Source: Chloroflexota bacterium (GTDB lineage Bacteria > Chloroflexota > Anaerolineae > Aggregatilineales > UBA2796). From it: DNA of 56,286 bases. This document shows positions 18,584 through 26,337 of this stretch, one piece after another; the stretch's first letter is position 1, and every line of letters starts with the position of its first letter. The notes beneath the pieces are model-generated. The model saw only the letters and a list, made by a program, of their open reading frames with translations. It was not told the origin of the DNA and made no database searches. The stretch lies in NCBI GenBank assembly GCA_021325095.1, contig JAJPHV010000128.1:1-56286 (forward strand). The letters run 5' to 3'. The position numbers were made by a program, and so were the translations under genes.

Positions 18584-18611
18584 TTGTGCATCAGCTTGCT
18601 ATCGTTATAAT
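18584..18611 (+). promoter_or_regulatory. Possible promoter, divergent from the PSP1 promoter
   Basis: TTGTGC (18584-18589) and a perfect TATAAT (18606-18611) are 16 bases apart. It would transcribe toward the decayed gene at 18.7-19.2 kb. Confidence 0.4.
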
Positions 18612-18735
18612 GCGTTCCTGGTCTCACATTACTACACACAAGGTGTTTCACAATGCAGCAAAACCGACGCCTTCGCAAGATCGCGCAGGTGGGGCTTTCT
18701 TGGCACGGAGTTGGGCAGGCGCAATCTCCGCCGGG

Positions 18736-19244
18736 ACTCGCGCCATTCTGATCGTAAGCTGGAACGAATACCTCGAAAATTCGTATATTGAACTCAGCGA
18801 ACGCTACGGCAGACCTCCCTTGACGTGTTGCGCCCGCTGATCGCCGCCTGGAAAGCCTGGCGCCCCATGCCGCCTATCACGCAGGTGGTCAACCCGCCAG
18901 GCGCTCCCCAGGCCATCGCAAACGCCCCGGTGTGGCAGGGTAAGTCGCTGACCTCGACGGTAGGCTTGCTGATCGTGCGGGCTGGCCCCGGAACGAACTA
19001 CCAACGGCTTGGCGCTATCGACAGCGGGCAGGTCTACCCGATCCAGGACGAAGTCAACGGTTGGTTTCAGATCATCTACAACGGGCAAAAAGGCTACGTT
19101 TCGTCAAAAATGGTCAAATGCAGTAACGCTATGTTGCTGACTGCGGGGGCTTCTGGTGCGGCCAAGTGCTTCCCAAAACAGCTGTTCCCAAGCCCTGGCG
19201 CGTGTGGTAGTATAAACTGGATGTTGTCCGCGCCAGACGCTTAG
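18736..19244 (+). pseudogene. Frameshifted 3' remnant: glycosidase-like end plus SH3-type domain
   Basis: In one frame about 18742-18816 encodes ILIVSWNEYLENSYIE and ERYGR; the sense then continues in the next frame from 18819 as LDVLRPLIAAWKAW. The (S)WNEYxE-SYIEPS...YG-TYLDVLRPLI pattern resembles the C-terminal end of glycoside-hydrolase-like proteins (GH99/GH71-type); that family call is from memory and moderate. Restoring a single base near 18813 would join the two frames. The second frame continues with a bacterial SH3 domain (TVGLLIVRAGPGTNYQRLG to KGYVSSKMVK) and ends at 19244. The several hundred upstream residues such a gene should have are absent, so this is a truncated and frameshifted remnant unless the assembly is wrong here. 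Confidence 0.6.
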
Positions 19245-19262
19245 GCTACACGAGGTGATGGC

Positions 19263-19937
19263 TTGAATACCGAGGAATTTGTCCGACGCCGCCCGGTGTA
19301 TCTGCTGCTCGATACGTCGTCATCGATGTTTGGCGCACCGATCCAGGCTGTGCAACAGGGCGTCCATCTGATTCACCGCGAACTGCTGAATAACCCCCAC
19401 GCCATCGAGACGGTGTACCTGAGCGTCATCACCTTCGACTCGACGGCGCGGCAGATTGTCCAACTCACCTCCGTGGAAGCCTTTACGCCGCCCACGCTCA
19501 AGGCCGAGGGCAACACAGCCCTGGGCGCGGCGATCACGCTTCTGAACGAAGCGCTTGACCGCGAGCTGCGCCCGAACGTGGAGGGGCGCAAAGGTGACTA
19601 CCGCCCGCTGGTCTTCCTCCTGACCGACGGCGCGCCCACCGACGCCTGGAAAGAACCCGTCGCCAAACTGAAGGCCCGCACGACACACAAAGTCGGTTCG
19701 CTGGTGGCCCTGGGCTGCGGGCCGAACGCCAACGTGACTCTGCTCAAAGAGATCACCAACGACGTGATCAAGATGTCGGACGTTTCGCCGGATTCGCTGC
19801 AACAGTTCTTCAAATGGGTGTCCTCCAGCATCCAGAAGACCAGCCAGCGCATCGACAGCAAGACCGACGAGGGCAGCCTGGACGCGCTGCCACTGCCGCC
19901 TGTGATGAAATGGGATAAAGACAACACTTCGACATGA
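19263..19937 (+). CDS. TerY-like von Willebrand factor A domain protein
   Basis: The 224-residue protein is one vWA domain with an intact metal-ion-dependent adhesion site: D17, S19 and S21 in LLLDTSSSM, a threonine in GNTALG and an aspartate in LLTDGAPTD. It resembles the TerY-type vWA proteins of tellurite-resistance-linked phosphorylation systems. Translation starts at a TTG (19263): GAGGTG lies five bases upstream, and the nearby ATG is out of frame and stops at once. The stop overlaps the next gene's start as ATGA, indicating coupled translation with the PP2C phosphatase. TATAAA at 19211-19216 could be its -10 box. No signal peptide is seen, so it is cytoplasmic. Confidence 0.88.
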   Translation: MNTEEFVRRRPVYLLLDTSSSMFGAPIQAVQQGVHLIHRELLNNPHAIETVYLSVITFDSTARQIVQLTSVEAFTPPTLKAEGNTALGAAITLLNEALDRELRPNVEGRKGDYRPLVFLLTDGAPTDAWKEPVAKLKARTTHKVGSLVALGCGPNANVTLLKEITNDVIKMSDVSPDSLQQFFKWVSSSIQKTSQRIDSKTDEGSLDALPLPPVMKWDKDNTST

Positions 19938-21217
19938 GGGTGTATTTGCTGGTCGATCCTCGCGGTTGGCCCGCGCCGCTCGATCCAGAATTTGTGAACG
20001 CGATTTTACAGCCCCGCCTGCCCGCACCACTGGACGTGATCGCCGAGGAAGTCGGCGAAGCGTGGTTTGGGGCGCTGCCCCGCGAGGAAGCGCAGGTGTT
20101 CATCCTGCTGACGGGCGCGCTGCTCCCTGGCTGGCAGCAGGCCGTCGGTAGTTGGCTCGGCCCGTCGCACCTGCTGTACGTGATGTATACCGATCACCTC
20201 GACCCCGGTGACATCCGCCTGCTGGCGCAAATGACGGCTATGCAGCCTTTCCCACGTGCGCCTTTCCGCGTCGCCCAGCAGAACGCTGCTGGACTGGAAA
20301 GTGCCATGCACTGGATGGCGGGCATCCTACAAAAGACGCTGGCCTTTGCCCCATCCGCCCCTCCGGTCAGGACTGCACCGGCGCGCTGGCGGCATTTGCC
20401 GTCCAACCGCCAGGACGCTTACTACTATCCCGAACAATACTCGGCGTCGCTGGAAGGCGTGGCGGGCTATCGGATGGTGGCGGCCAGTCACCGGGGCAAG
20501 ACTCACGCCCACCAGGGAACGTTCCGTGAGGATGCCGTCGCTATCGGCACGACCAGCCACTGGAACCTGATGGCGGTGGCCGACGGCGCGGGCACGGCTG
20601 AACTGGCCCGTGTCGGCTCCAATACGGCAGTGATCCGCGCCATCGAAGCCATGAAGGAAGCCATGCCGCCCGTACCAGCCAGCGAAGATGTAGGCCGGGC
20701 CATCTGGGCCGGGCTGAAATCGGCGTACCAGGCTCTCAAGGCATTTGCCGCCGAGAACAACGTCGCGGTGGCCGACCTGAGCACCACGCTCCAACTGCTC
20801 GTCCACTGGCCGCAGCCACAAGGGTGCTTGCTGGGCGTCGCGCACATTGGTGATGGCATTGTTGCGGCAGAAACGCTCGACGGGCAGTATTACTTGCTAA
20901 CCGACCCGGACACCGATCCCGACGACAGCAGCCGCACGCTCTTTCTGACCAGCGGCCCGCTCAAGCAGTGGATGGAGCGCACGAAGGTTTATCAGTTCGA
21001 CGAACCGCTGGACATCGTGGCGCTGATGACCGACGGCTTGTCGGGCGATCTGGAGCCCTACACCGAACTGCTGCACACCAATCTGTTCGAGGCACTGCGC
21101 AACCGCGTCCTGTGCTACCCACTCCGCCAGCAGGAACAGGCGTTGCTCTCGATGATCAGTTATGACCGGCGCGGCTCGTTCGATGACCGAACCCTGGCCG
21201 TGCTGTCGATGGCGTGA
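19934..21217 (+). CDS. PP2C family protein serine/threonine phosphatase, TerY-associated type
   Basis: The 427-residue protein has about 170 N-terminal residues without a clear domain, starting with a strand-rich MRVYLLVDPRGWPAP, and then a PP2C_2 catalytic domain. Metal-binding motifs are visible in order: FREDAVAIG (RxxED), VADGAGTAE (DGxG), LMTDGLSGD, and FDDRTLAVLSM near the C-terminus, so the enzyme should be active. It dephosphorylates phospho-Ser/Thr using Mn or Mg. It is translationally coupled (ATGA) to the vWA gene. In TerY-phosphorylation triads a vWA protein and a PP2C phosphatase are joined by a kinase; no kinase gene follows here, the next gene being convergent. Confidence 0.88.
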   Translation: MRVYLLVDPRGWPAPLDPEFVNAILQPRLPAPLDVIAEEVGEAWFGALPREEAQVFILLTGALLPGWQQAVGSWLGPSHLLYVMYTDHLDPGDIRLLAQMTAMQPFPRAPFRVAQQNAAGLESAMHWMAGILQKTLAFAPSAPPVRTAPARWRHLPSNRQDAYYYPEQYSASLEGVAGYRMVAASHRGKTHAHQGTFREDAVAIGTTSHWNLMAVADGAGTAELARVGSNTAVIRAIEAMKEAMPPVPASEDVGRAIWAGLKSAYQALKAFAAENNVAVADLSTTLQLLVHWPQPQGCLLGVAHIGDGIVAAETLDGQYYLLTDPDTDPDDSSRTLFLTSGPLKQWMERTKVYQFDEPLDIVALMTDGLSGDLEPYTELLHTNLFEALRNRVLCYPLRQQEQALLSMISYDRRGSFDDRTLAVLSMA

Positions 21218-21241
21218 GACGACTTAGCTGCGACTTACAGG

Positions 21242-22060
21242 TCAGAAATAAAGCGGCCTACATCCCAACCGGCGCAGCATGGTGTCTATCTCCATTAAAG
21301 ATTGTCTATGTGGCTGCCAGAACAAGGCCCCAGGCAAGAAGCGCATCGACTGCAATCGTCCAGCCTTAACCTCAGCGATCAGTGACCCCCCGCCGATAAT
21401 TCTCCATAGATCAAACCTTCGTTGTTCTAAAAAGAGAAGATACTCGTGCCCTATCCGCAAAGTTGGCTCACCAGCCATCCCTATTGGATTCTGATCTTGC
21501 AAAATATCCACATCGGCTCCCGATGCTATGTTACCCTTCCAAACATGGCTCACACCTAGTGTCTGTCGCCAAAAGGCGCCCTCAAAAGCCTGGCTCCTCT
21601 TTGTCTTTCCGAGGATGATTGCGTCTGAATTCAAGACCAAATCATTTAACGACGCACTGTTCTTGGTTGACCCGGCATAGTCACGTGGATATGCATAAAT
21701 GATGAATGTCAAGACGTCCATCGGAGTCCGTGCAACGATCCGCCAGCAACCCGCAACCGGGACATAAATGCCGCTGGCCTGGAATCCTACCGAGGGATAG
21801 CCGCTTGGGATAGTCGCCTTAAGGGACATTGCTGGCAGATTGAGATGATCTCCCTTGACTTCCAGTGGGCCACGACGCCACCAAAGAACCTTGTGATCAG
21901 TCTCGCCATACCACTTGCCCAAGTAGTCTGGTGCAAGACCCGCCCACATGGTATGTTCTGGGTTAACATACCATGTGGGCGTGAACGACGCAGTATGCGC
22001 ATCCGGTGGACGGCCAGTAGTGAAATCGGTCCTTGGACAATCAAACGGGCCTATTGCCAT
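21242..22060 (-). CDS. Conserved hypothetical protein of an exported family, N-terminus possibly lost
   Basis: The 272-residue product has two parts. The first (residues about 25-125) has the pattern of a family common in Chloroflexota lipoproteins: WAGLAPD, WWRRGPLEVKG, ATIPSGYPSVGFQASG, and PVAGCWRIVART. The second half has SLNDLVLNSDAIILGK, HVWKGN and YLLFLEQRRFDLWRIIGGG, another recurrent module in these bacteria. Family members usually carry a lipoprotein signal peptide, but none is present here: the ATG at 22060 is preceded by an in-frame TAG a few codons upstream. The frame may thus be a truncated gene whose 5' part was replaced by the AT-rich patch that follows. I assign no function. 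Confidence 0.65.
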   Translation of the reverse strand: MAIGPFDCPRTDFTTGRPPDAHTASFTPTWYVNPEHTMWAGLAPDYLGKWYGETDHKVLWWRRGPLEVKGDHLNLPAMSLKATIPSGYPSVGFQASGIYVPVAGCWRIVARTPMDVLTFIIYAYPRDYAGSTKNSASLNDLVLNSDAIILGKTKRSQAFEGAFWRQTLGVSHVWKGNIASGADVDILQDQNPIGMAGEPTLRIGHEYLLFLEQRRFDLWRIIGGGSLIAEVKAGRLQSMRFLPGALFWQPHRQSLMEIDTMLRRLGCRPLYF

Positions 22061-22295
22061 ACCAAATCGCTCCGCTTTGCCTCCTGCCTACACCGGATGC
22101 GCGCTTCAACTCACTAATGCGCCCCTTCGGGCCTATAGCCGATGAAGAGACCAAGGGAGCACCCGTTCCGGTTGCAAGCACAGCCCTATAAATCTCTGAG
22201 CTATGAGGAAACAATATCACAGTCAACACTCATGATAATAGAGCTCTTGATATCGTTAAATTAGAGAATTTTTGCACATAAATATAATAATAAAG

Positions 22296-22598
22296 TAGTC
22301 TCCTTTGACACAGTTGGTACAATTTGATCCCTCAACCATGAACCAAAAGTGTTGAGGGATCAAGATGAGCGAGTTGGTTGCAGTGGGGAGCTTCTGCCCA
22401 AACGCAGCCTGTCCCGATCATGGCAAGGTAGAGGTTTGTGTGTGGGAAGATGTTGGTTACAATCTCACACGACCTGTAAAAACCCTGCGACTTGAGCTAT
22501 TCCCGCAGACTGATAACCGTCGGCTACAACGCTCTCCCGCTATGGCGGCGGGCATTACTGACCATCTTTGTACCTACCAACTGTATTTAGGGAGATTA
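22296..22598. mobile_element. MITE-like remnant of an insertion sequence, ~0.3 kb
   Basis: The ends form imperfect terminal inverted repeats: 22296-22319 against the reverse complement of 22575-22598 match at about 19 of 24 positions, including a perfect 10-bp ACAGTTGGTA. Between them is the first part of a transposase gene and little else, so the element is an internally deleted, non-autonomous copy. I see no target-site duplication. The surrounding 22.19-22.33 kb is much richer in A and T than the rest of the window. The right end stops 60 bases before the radical SAM gene and could affect its transcription. Confidence 0.6.
22324..22363 (+). repeat. Perfect 12-bp inverted repeat overlapping a ribosome-binding site
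   Basis: TTGATCCCTCAA (22324-22335) and TTGAGGGATCAA (22352-22363) are perfect inverted copies with a 16-base loop. The right arm contains GAGGGAT, the only Shine-Dalgarno candidate for the ATG at 22365, so the hairpin would mask it in the RNA. This fits limitation of transposase translation from outside transcripts, as known for several insertion sequences. Confidence 0.75.
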
Positions 22599-22610
22599 CC
22601 CCGCCTGTAA
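22365..22610 (+). pseudogene. Truncated transposase (N-terminal zinc-ribbon fragment)
   Basis: The 81-residue frame begins MSELVAVGSFCPNAACPDHG, which I recognise as the N-terminal zinc-ribbon-like start of an IS1/InsA-type transposase family (CPN-x-xCPDxG). From about residue 25 the sequence no longer follows that family and reads into the right end of the element, as expected after an internal deletion. The second cysteine pair and the catalytic domain are missing, so it cannot be a working transposase. Assignment to a particular IS family is uncertain. Confidence 0.55.
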
Positions 22611-22657
22611 AGAGGTGTAAAATAAGTGTAGACGTATTGTAAAAATGAGTGAAGAGT

Positions 22658-23875
22658 ATGACCAAACCAACGAAACCTGTCACGCGCCGGACTGATCGGG
22701 CCAGCATCACCGAATCCGCGCTGATGGATCAACTCCGTCCACCGATTGCGGGGGACGTAGCCATCGCGGACGTGATCACGCCGATGGTGCGCGAAGGCGA
22801 ACTGTACGAAAAACTGCCCGATGGGTCGGTGCATTGCTATGCCTGCGGCCATAACTGCAAGATCAAGCCGGGCGCGCGCGGCATCTGCCAGGTACGCTAT
22901 AACAAGGGCGGCAAGTTGCTGGTGCCCTGGGGCTACGTCGCAGCACTGCAATGCGACCCCACCGAGAAAAAGCCGTTCAACCACATCTACCCCGGCTCCG
23001 ATACGTTGACTTTCGGGATGTTAGGATGCGACTTACACTGTTCTTACTGCCAGAATTGGGACATCTCCCAGGCCCTGCGAGACGCGGCAGCGGGGCGCCC
23101 GCCCGCCGAGGTGACACCGGAACAGTTGGTGACGCTGGCGAAACGCAACGGCGCGAAGTGCATCGCCAGTTCGTACAACGAGCCGCTCATCACCTCCGAG
23201 TGGGCAGCTGCGATCTTCAAGCTGGCGAAAGCCAGCGGCCTGACGTGCATGTACGTCTCCAACGGCAATGCCACGCCGCAGGTACTTGAGTACATCCGCC
23301 CCTACACGGACGGCTACAAGATCGATCTCAAGACCATGAATGACAAGAACTACCGTCAGTTGGGTGCGGTCTTGAACAACGTGCTTGAGGGCGTGCGCAT
23401 GGTTCACAAGTTGGGTTTCTGGCTGGAGATCGTGACGCTGGTCATCCCTGGCTTCAACGACTCCGACGCCGAACTGACCGATGCCGCGCAGTTCATCAAA
23501 TCCGTGTCGCCGGATATTCCCTGGCACGTGACGGCCTTTCACAAGGATTACCGGATGCAGGACCCGGACAACACCGACGCCCACACGTTGATTCGGGCTG
23601 CCGAAATCGGCCTGCGCGAGGGTCTGCACTACGTGTACGCGGGCAATCTGCCGGGGCGCGTCGGGCCATACGAGCATACCTACTGCCCGAACTGCCATGC
23701 CGTGCTGATCGAGCGCTTCGGCTACGTGGTGCTCAATTATCACCTGACAGACGATGGGGCCTGCCCGAAATGCCGTACCAAGATCCCGGGTATCTGGCCG
23801 AAGTCGAAGGCTGAAGTGCGCACCGGCACCGTCGGTGACCTGTACTTCCGCGTGCCGCGCCCGGTGCGCGGGTAG
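22658..23875 (+). CDS. amrS: AmmeMemoRadiSam-type radical SAM enzyme (PflA-related)
   Basis: The protein of about 405 residues belongs to the COG1180 radical SAM group. The 4Fe-4S cluster motif CDLHCSYC (C124, C128, C131 from this start) gives CxxxCxxC followed by QNW. Upstream is a cysteine cluster HCYACGHNCKI and GxxGICQVRYN, typical of the AmmeMemoRadiSam enzyme, and near the C-terminus two CxxC pairs (CPNC, CPKC) look like a zinc ribbon. The partner Memo-like and AMMECR1 genes are not in the window, and the substrate is unknown. The ATG at 22658 has GAAGAG in front; an in-frame GTG at 22649 is possible. It begins 60 bases after the MITE-like element. Confidence 0.88.
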   Translation: MTKPTKPVTRRTDRASITESALMDQLRPPIAGDVAIADVITPMVREGELYEKLPDGSVHCYACGHNCKIKPGARGICQVRYNKGGKLLVPWGYVAALQCDPTEKKPFNHIYPGSDTLTFGMLGCDLHCSYCQNWDISQALRDAAAGRPPAEVTPEQLVTLAKRNGAKCIASSYNEPLITSEWAAAIFKLAKASGLTCMYVSNGNATPQVLEYIRPYTDGYKIDLKTMNDKNYRQLGAVLNNVLEGVRMVHKLGFWLEIVTLVIPGFNDSDAELTDAAQFIKSVSPDIPWHVTAFHKDYRMQDPDNTDAHTLIRAAEIGLREGLHYVYAGNLPGRVGPYEHTYCPNCHAVLIERFGYVVLNYHLTDDGACPKCRTKIPGIWPKSKAEVRTGTVGDLYFRVPRPVRG

Positions 23876-23952
23876 GTGCAGCTCAAGACAGGCTCCCGGC
23901 GCGTGTTAACCTGATGGACAACCTTTGCGCTCGCTGCGCCTTAGTCCAGTAC

Positions 23953-23981
23953 TTGCATCGGCCTGAGTCCCTGACTATAAT
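23953..23981 (+). promoter_or_regulatory. Promoter of the two-gene operon at 24.0-26.1 kb
   Basis: TTGCAT (23953-23958) and a perfect TATAAT (23976-23981) are separated by 17 bases. Transcription would start near 23988, leaving a leader of about 35 bases with GGAGG at 24011-24015 before the GTG start at 24024. Confidence 0.72.
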
Positions 23982-24023
23982 GGTCACGCTCTATTCTCAC
24001 CAGCACGGCTGGAGGTTCGCTAG

Positions 24024-25598
24024 GTGCTTCAACGGCAGACCCAGGTGGCAGCCTACTGGACAACGTTCCAGGTGACGCGCGCCGATCTCGAATACCTTTT
24101 CTCGCTATTTCTGGAAGATGAAACACCCCTTACGATCCGCGATCTGGCAATGCGCTTGATTCGGCATCGTGTGTCGCAAGAAGAAGAAAGACTTCGCAAG
24201 CTGGTCGCACGGGGCAAGTTGTTTCAACCCCAGGCTGCCTATGAAATCGGACAGGAGTTAATCTTTCCTGTTCTTGACTTTTCCATCGGCAAGGTGGTCG
24301 GGCAGCGCCCCGGCCAAAACCCCGATTATGGCGATTTCACCGTGATCGAAGTCGAATTCGAGAACAAGCAGCGCCGCGAATTTGCCTCTATGCTCCAAAA
24401 ACCGCACGCCCTCAGCCTGGATGTGGCTGGCGGTCAGAAGCTCGGCGAGCTGCCGTCAATAGACGCTGACGCGATTTTCGAGCAGTATGGTGAAAGCATC
24501 ATTGAGGAATTGGAAGCGCGCCTCGTCGATGAGCCAGACGTCATCTATTTTGCGGGCAAATGGTTTTTGAAGTCGCTGCTGCCGGAGATTAACGTCGGGC
24601 ACTTGCATCTGGCCGAAGCTATCCTGGACATCAATGGCGGTGGCCCGCTGCCGACGGCAACCCTGCTCAACGACATCGAGCTACCCAAAGAGATTCCGCA
24701 GACGCTCAAGGAATTCGCGTTGGGCGTCGCCATGAGCAACGACGAACGCTTTGAGGACGTCGGCCCCGCCGGGCAGGTGCACTGGTATCTGCGCCGTCTG
24801 GAGCCGCCCGAAGTCCTCAAGATACCGCCGCGCCTGGTCTACCAGCCGCTCGACTATGACCGCAGCCTGTTGTCCGACGAACTGCTCGCCTTGGAGCGCG
24901 AACTGGACGACGAATTCTCCGACTTGCAGCCGCCTGCCACACAGCCTACCGAGGCCACACTCACGCTCATCTACCCGCATCGCCGCGTCGGGACACTGCC
25001 GCTCTCGTCGCGCGTTCAGGGCCTTTTCCCAACGGCCCTCGAGTCGCGGCGCATCCGCATCACCTTCATCGATGGACAGACCGGCGCAGAATTTGCCGGG
25101 TGGGTCGTGCGCGAGGGTTTGTACGTCTTTGGCCTGGACGAGTTTTACCGTCGCCACAAGCTGCCCGTTGGCGCTTACGTGACGGTGCGCGCTACCGATG
25201 ATCCGTCGAAGTTGATCGTCGATTTCGAGGCGCACCGCCCGCGCACCGAATACATCCGGCTGGCCGTGCCTGCCGACAATCGCCTGACCTTCGCCAACTT
25301 CAAGCGCTCGATTGGCGCAGGCTACGACGAACTGCTCATCCTGGGCGCGGAGGACCTGGAAGGGGTCGATGCAGTTTGGGCCTCGGCACGGGATCGGCGG
25401 CGTGGGCTGGTCGAGATCATGCGCGACCTGATCCCGGAACTGGCGAAGCTGAACCCGCAGAACGCCGTCCATGCCAAAACGCTCTACAGCGCCGTCAACG
25501 TCGTTCGGCGCTGCCCACCAGGGCCTATCTTTGCTGCTCTCGTCGCGCGGCCCGAATTCCAGCACGTTGGCGGGCCATACTGGCGTCTGTCAAGCTAA
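24024..25598 (+). CDS. Conserved hypothetical protein with possible C-terminal HARE-HTH-like winged helix
   Basis: The 524-residue protein is not a family I can name. It starts at a GTG, with GGAGG eight bases upstream. The N-terminus (residues about 15-75) is helical with VTRADLEYLFSLFLED and LTIRDLAMRLIRHR, like a helix-turn-helix. The middle has repeated beta-rich stretches, including VLDFSIGKVVGQRPGQNPDY near residue 80 and a later LTLIYPHRRVGTLPLSSRV module, suggesting barrel-like repeats. The C-terminus reads PGPIFAALVARPEFQHVGG-YWRL, resembling the end of HARE-HTH winged helices that bind DNA or modified bases. There is no signal peptide or membrane segment. It heads a two-gene operon behind a good promoter. 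Confidence 0.85.
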   Translation: MLQRQTQVAAYWTTFQVTRADLEYLFSLFLEDETPLTIRDLAMRLIRHRVSQEEERLRKLVARGKLFQPQAAYEIGQELIFPVLDFSIGKVVGQRPGQNPDYGDFTVIEVEFENKQRREFASMLQKPHALSLDVAGGQKLGELPSIDADAIFEQYGESIIEELEARLVDEPDVIYFAGKWFLKSLLPEINVGHLHLAEAILDINGGGPLPTATLLNDIELPKEIPQTLKEFALGVAMSNDERFEDVGPAGQVHWYLRRLEPPEVLKIPPRLVYQPLDYDRSLLSDELLALERELDDEFSDLQPPATQPTEATLTLIYPHRRVGTLPLSSRVQGLFPTALESRRIRITFIDGQTGAEFAGWVVREGLYVFGLDEFYRRHKLPVGAYVTVRATDDPSKLIVDFEAHRPRTEYIRLAVPADNRLTFANFKRSIGAGYDELLILGAEDLEGVDAVWASARDRRRGLVEIMRDLIPELAKLNPQNAVHAKTLYSAVNVVRRCPPGPIFAALVARPEFQHVGGPYWRLSS

Positions 25599-25606
25599 GA
25601 GAGGCT

Positions 25607-26053
25607 ATGGTGACCAATAACCCACCCGTGAAGCCCATGAGCCACCGGATCAAGCCTACGCTTGACACCCGGTTCCACATCGACTATAGCTGGTGGGAAC
25701 GCGAAGACCGTGATCTGCGCACGTACCTGATCAGCCACCTGCTGCCTGAGCAGCGCGCTCAGTTCGAGGGCACGCAGGAAGGTAACATGATCGACTGGAT
25801 CGATCCGGAAACGGCTGAGGTCAAACGGGTGGATGCCTTACAGCAGGCGCTGTCCAAAGCAGCCCAGGACCCTCAATACATCACCGATCACACCACCCTG
25901 GTCGATGCCGTGTTCCGCGTCTTTCTGGCGAACGGCAACAAACCGCTCTCGCCCAATGAACTCGCCAAGCGCATCAACCGGCCCGCTGCCACCATCCTTC
26001 GCACACTGGCGGGCAACCAGGTCTACAAGGGCTTGCGCCCGCTGATCGATTAG
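25607..26053 (+). CDS. Small conserved hypothetical protein with C-terminal helix-turn-helix
   Basis: The 148-residue protein starts eight bases after the upstream gene, with GAGAGG ahead of the ATG at 25607; the longer frame opening at 25376 lies inside that gene. The N-terminal half contains FHIDYSWWEREDRDLRTYL and DWIDPETAEVKRVDALQ. The C-terminal part, LVDAVFRVFLANGNKPLSPN followed by ELAKRINRPAATILRTL, reads as a winged helix-turn-helix. Because the partner protein ends in a similar type of domain, the pair may bind nucleic acid together. The exact function is unknown. Confidence 0.82.
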   Translation: MVTNNPPVKPMSHRIKPTLDTRFHIDYSWWEREDRDLRTYLISHLLPEQRAQFEGTQEGNMIDWIDPETAEVKRVDALQQALSKAAQDPQYITDHTTLVDAVFRVFLANGNKPLSPNELAKRINRPAATILRTLAGNQVYKGLRPLID

Positions 26054-26229
26054 AGGATTGAACCCGTTCGGATCGCTCGTCGGTTGCCCTTCATCATAAA
26101 ACAAATCCGGCTCCTATTTGCTTTCGGAACCACTCAGTTTCGTTGCCTCTCAGATCGACTCTCTAGCGCGATCCATCCCTGATTGCTGTTTGGGTTTGCA
26201 GTTCGCTGAACCTTAGCAGATAGGCCGTC

Positions 26230-26264
26230 AGGTCGGCTTTGGATGAGTTACAAAATGCCGACCT
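26230..26264 (+). repeat. Stem-loop in the leader of the flavin oxidoreductase gene
   Basis: AGGTCGGC (26230-26237) pairs with GCCGACCT (26257-26264) across a 19-base loop. It may be the terminator of the upstream two-gene operon or a leader structure of the downstream gene; no T-run follows directly. The rest of the 26054-26337 gap shows no gene. Confidence 0.5.
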
Positions 26265-26281
26265 CAATCGTCTCCTTAATT

Positions 26282-26318
26282 ATAGGGAGATGTCACGGAA
26301 CACAAGGCATCTCCCTAT
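26282..26318 (+). promoter_or_regulatory. Perfect hairpin with TGTCAC, upstream of the flavin oxidoreductase
   Basis: ATAGGGAGATG (26282-26292) and CATCTCCCTAT (26308-26318) form a perfect 11-bp inverted repeat with a 15-base loop, ending 19 bases before the ATG. The junction of left arm and loop reads TGTCAC (26291-26296), similar to the -35 element reported for ECF41 sigma factors, and an ECF41 gene lies downstream. I do not see a matching CGTC -10 element, so promoter function is a hypothesis. Confidence 0.45.
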
Positions 26319-26337
26319 CAGTTGATGAGGAGAAGGA

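Noticed and set aside
18586..18840. An intact 84-residue gene
   Set aside because: Only its last part has protein-like sequence, and that continues in the next frame, so it is one half of a frameshifted remnant.
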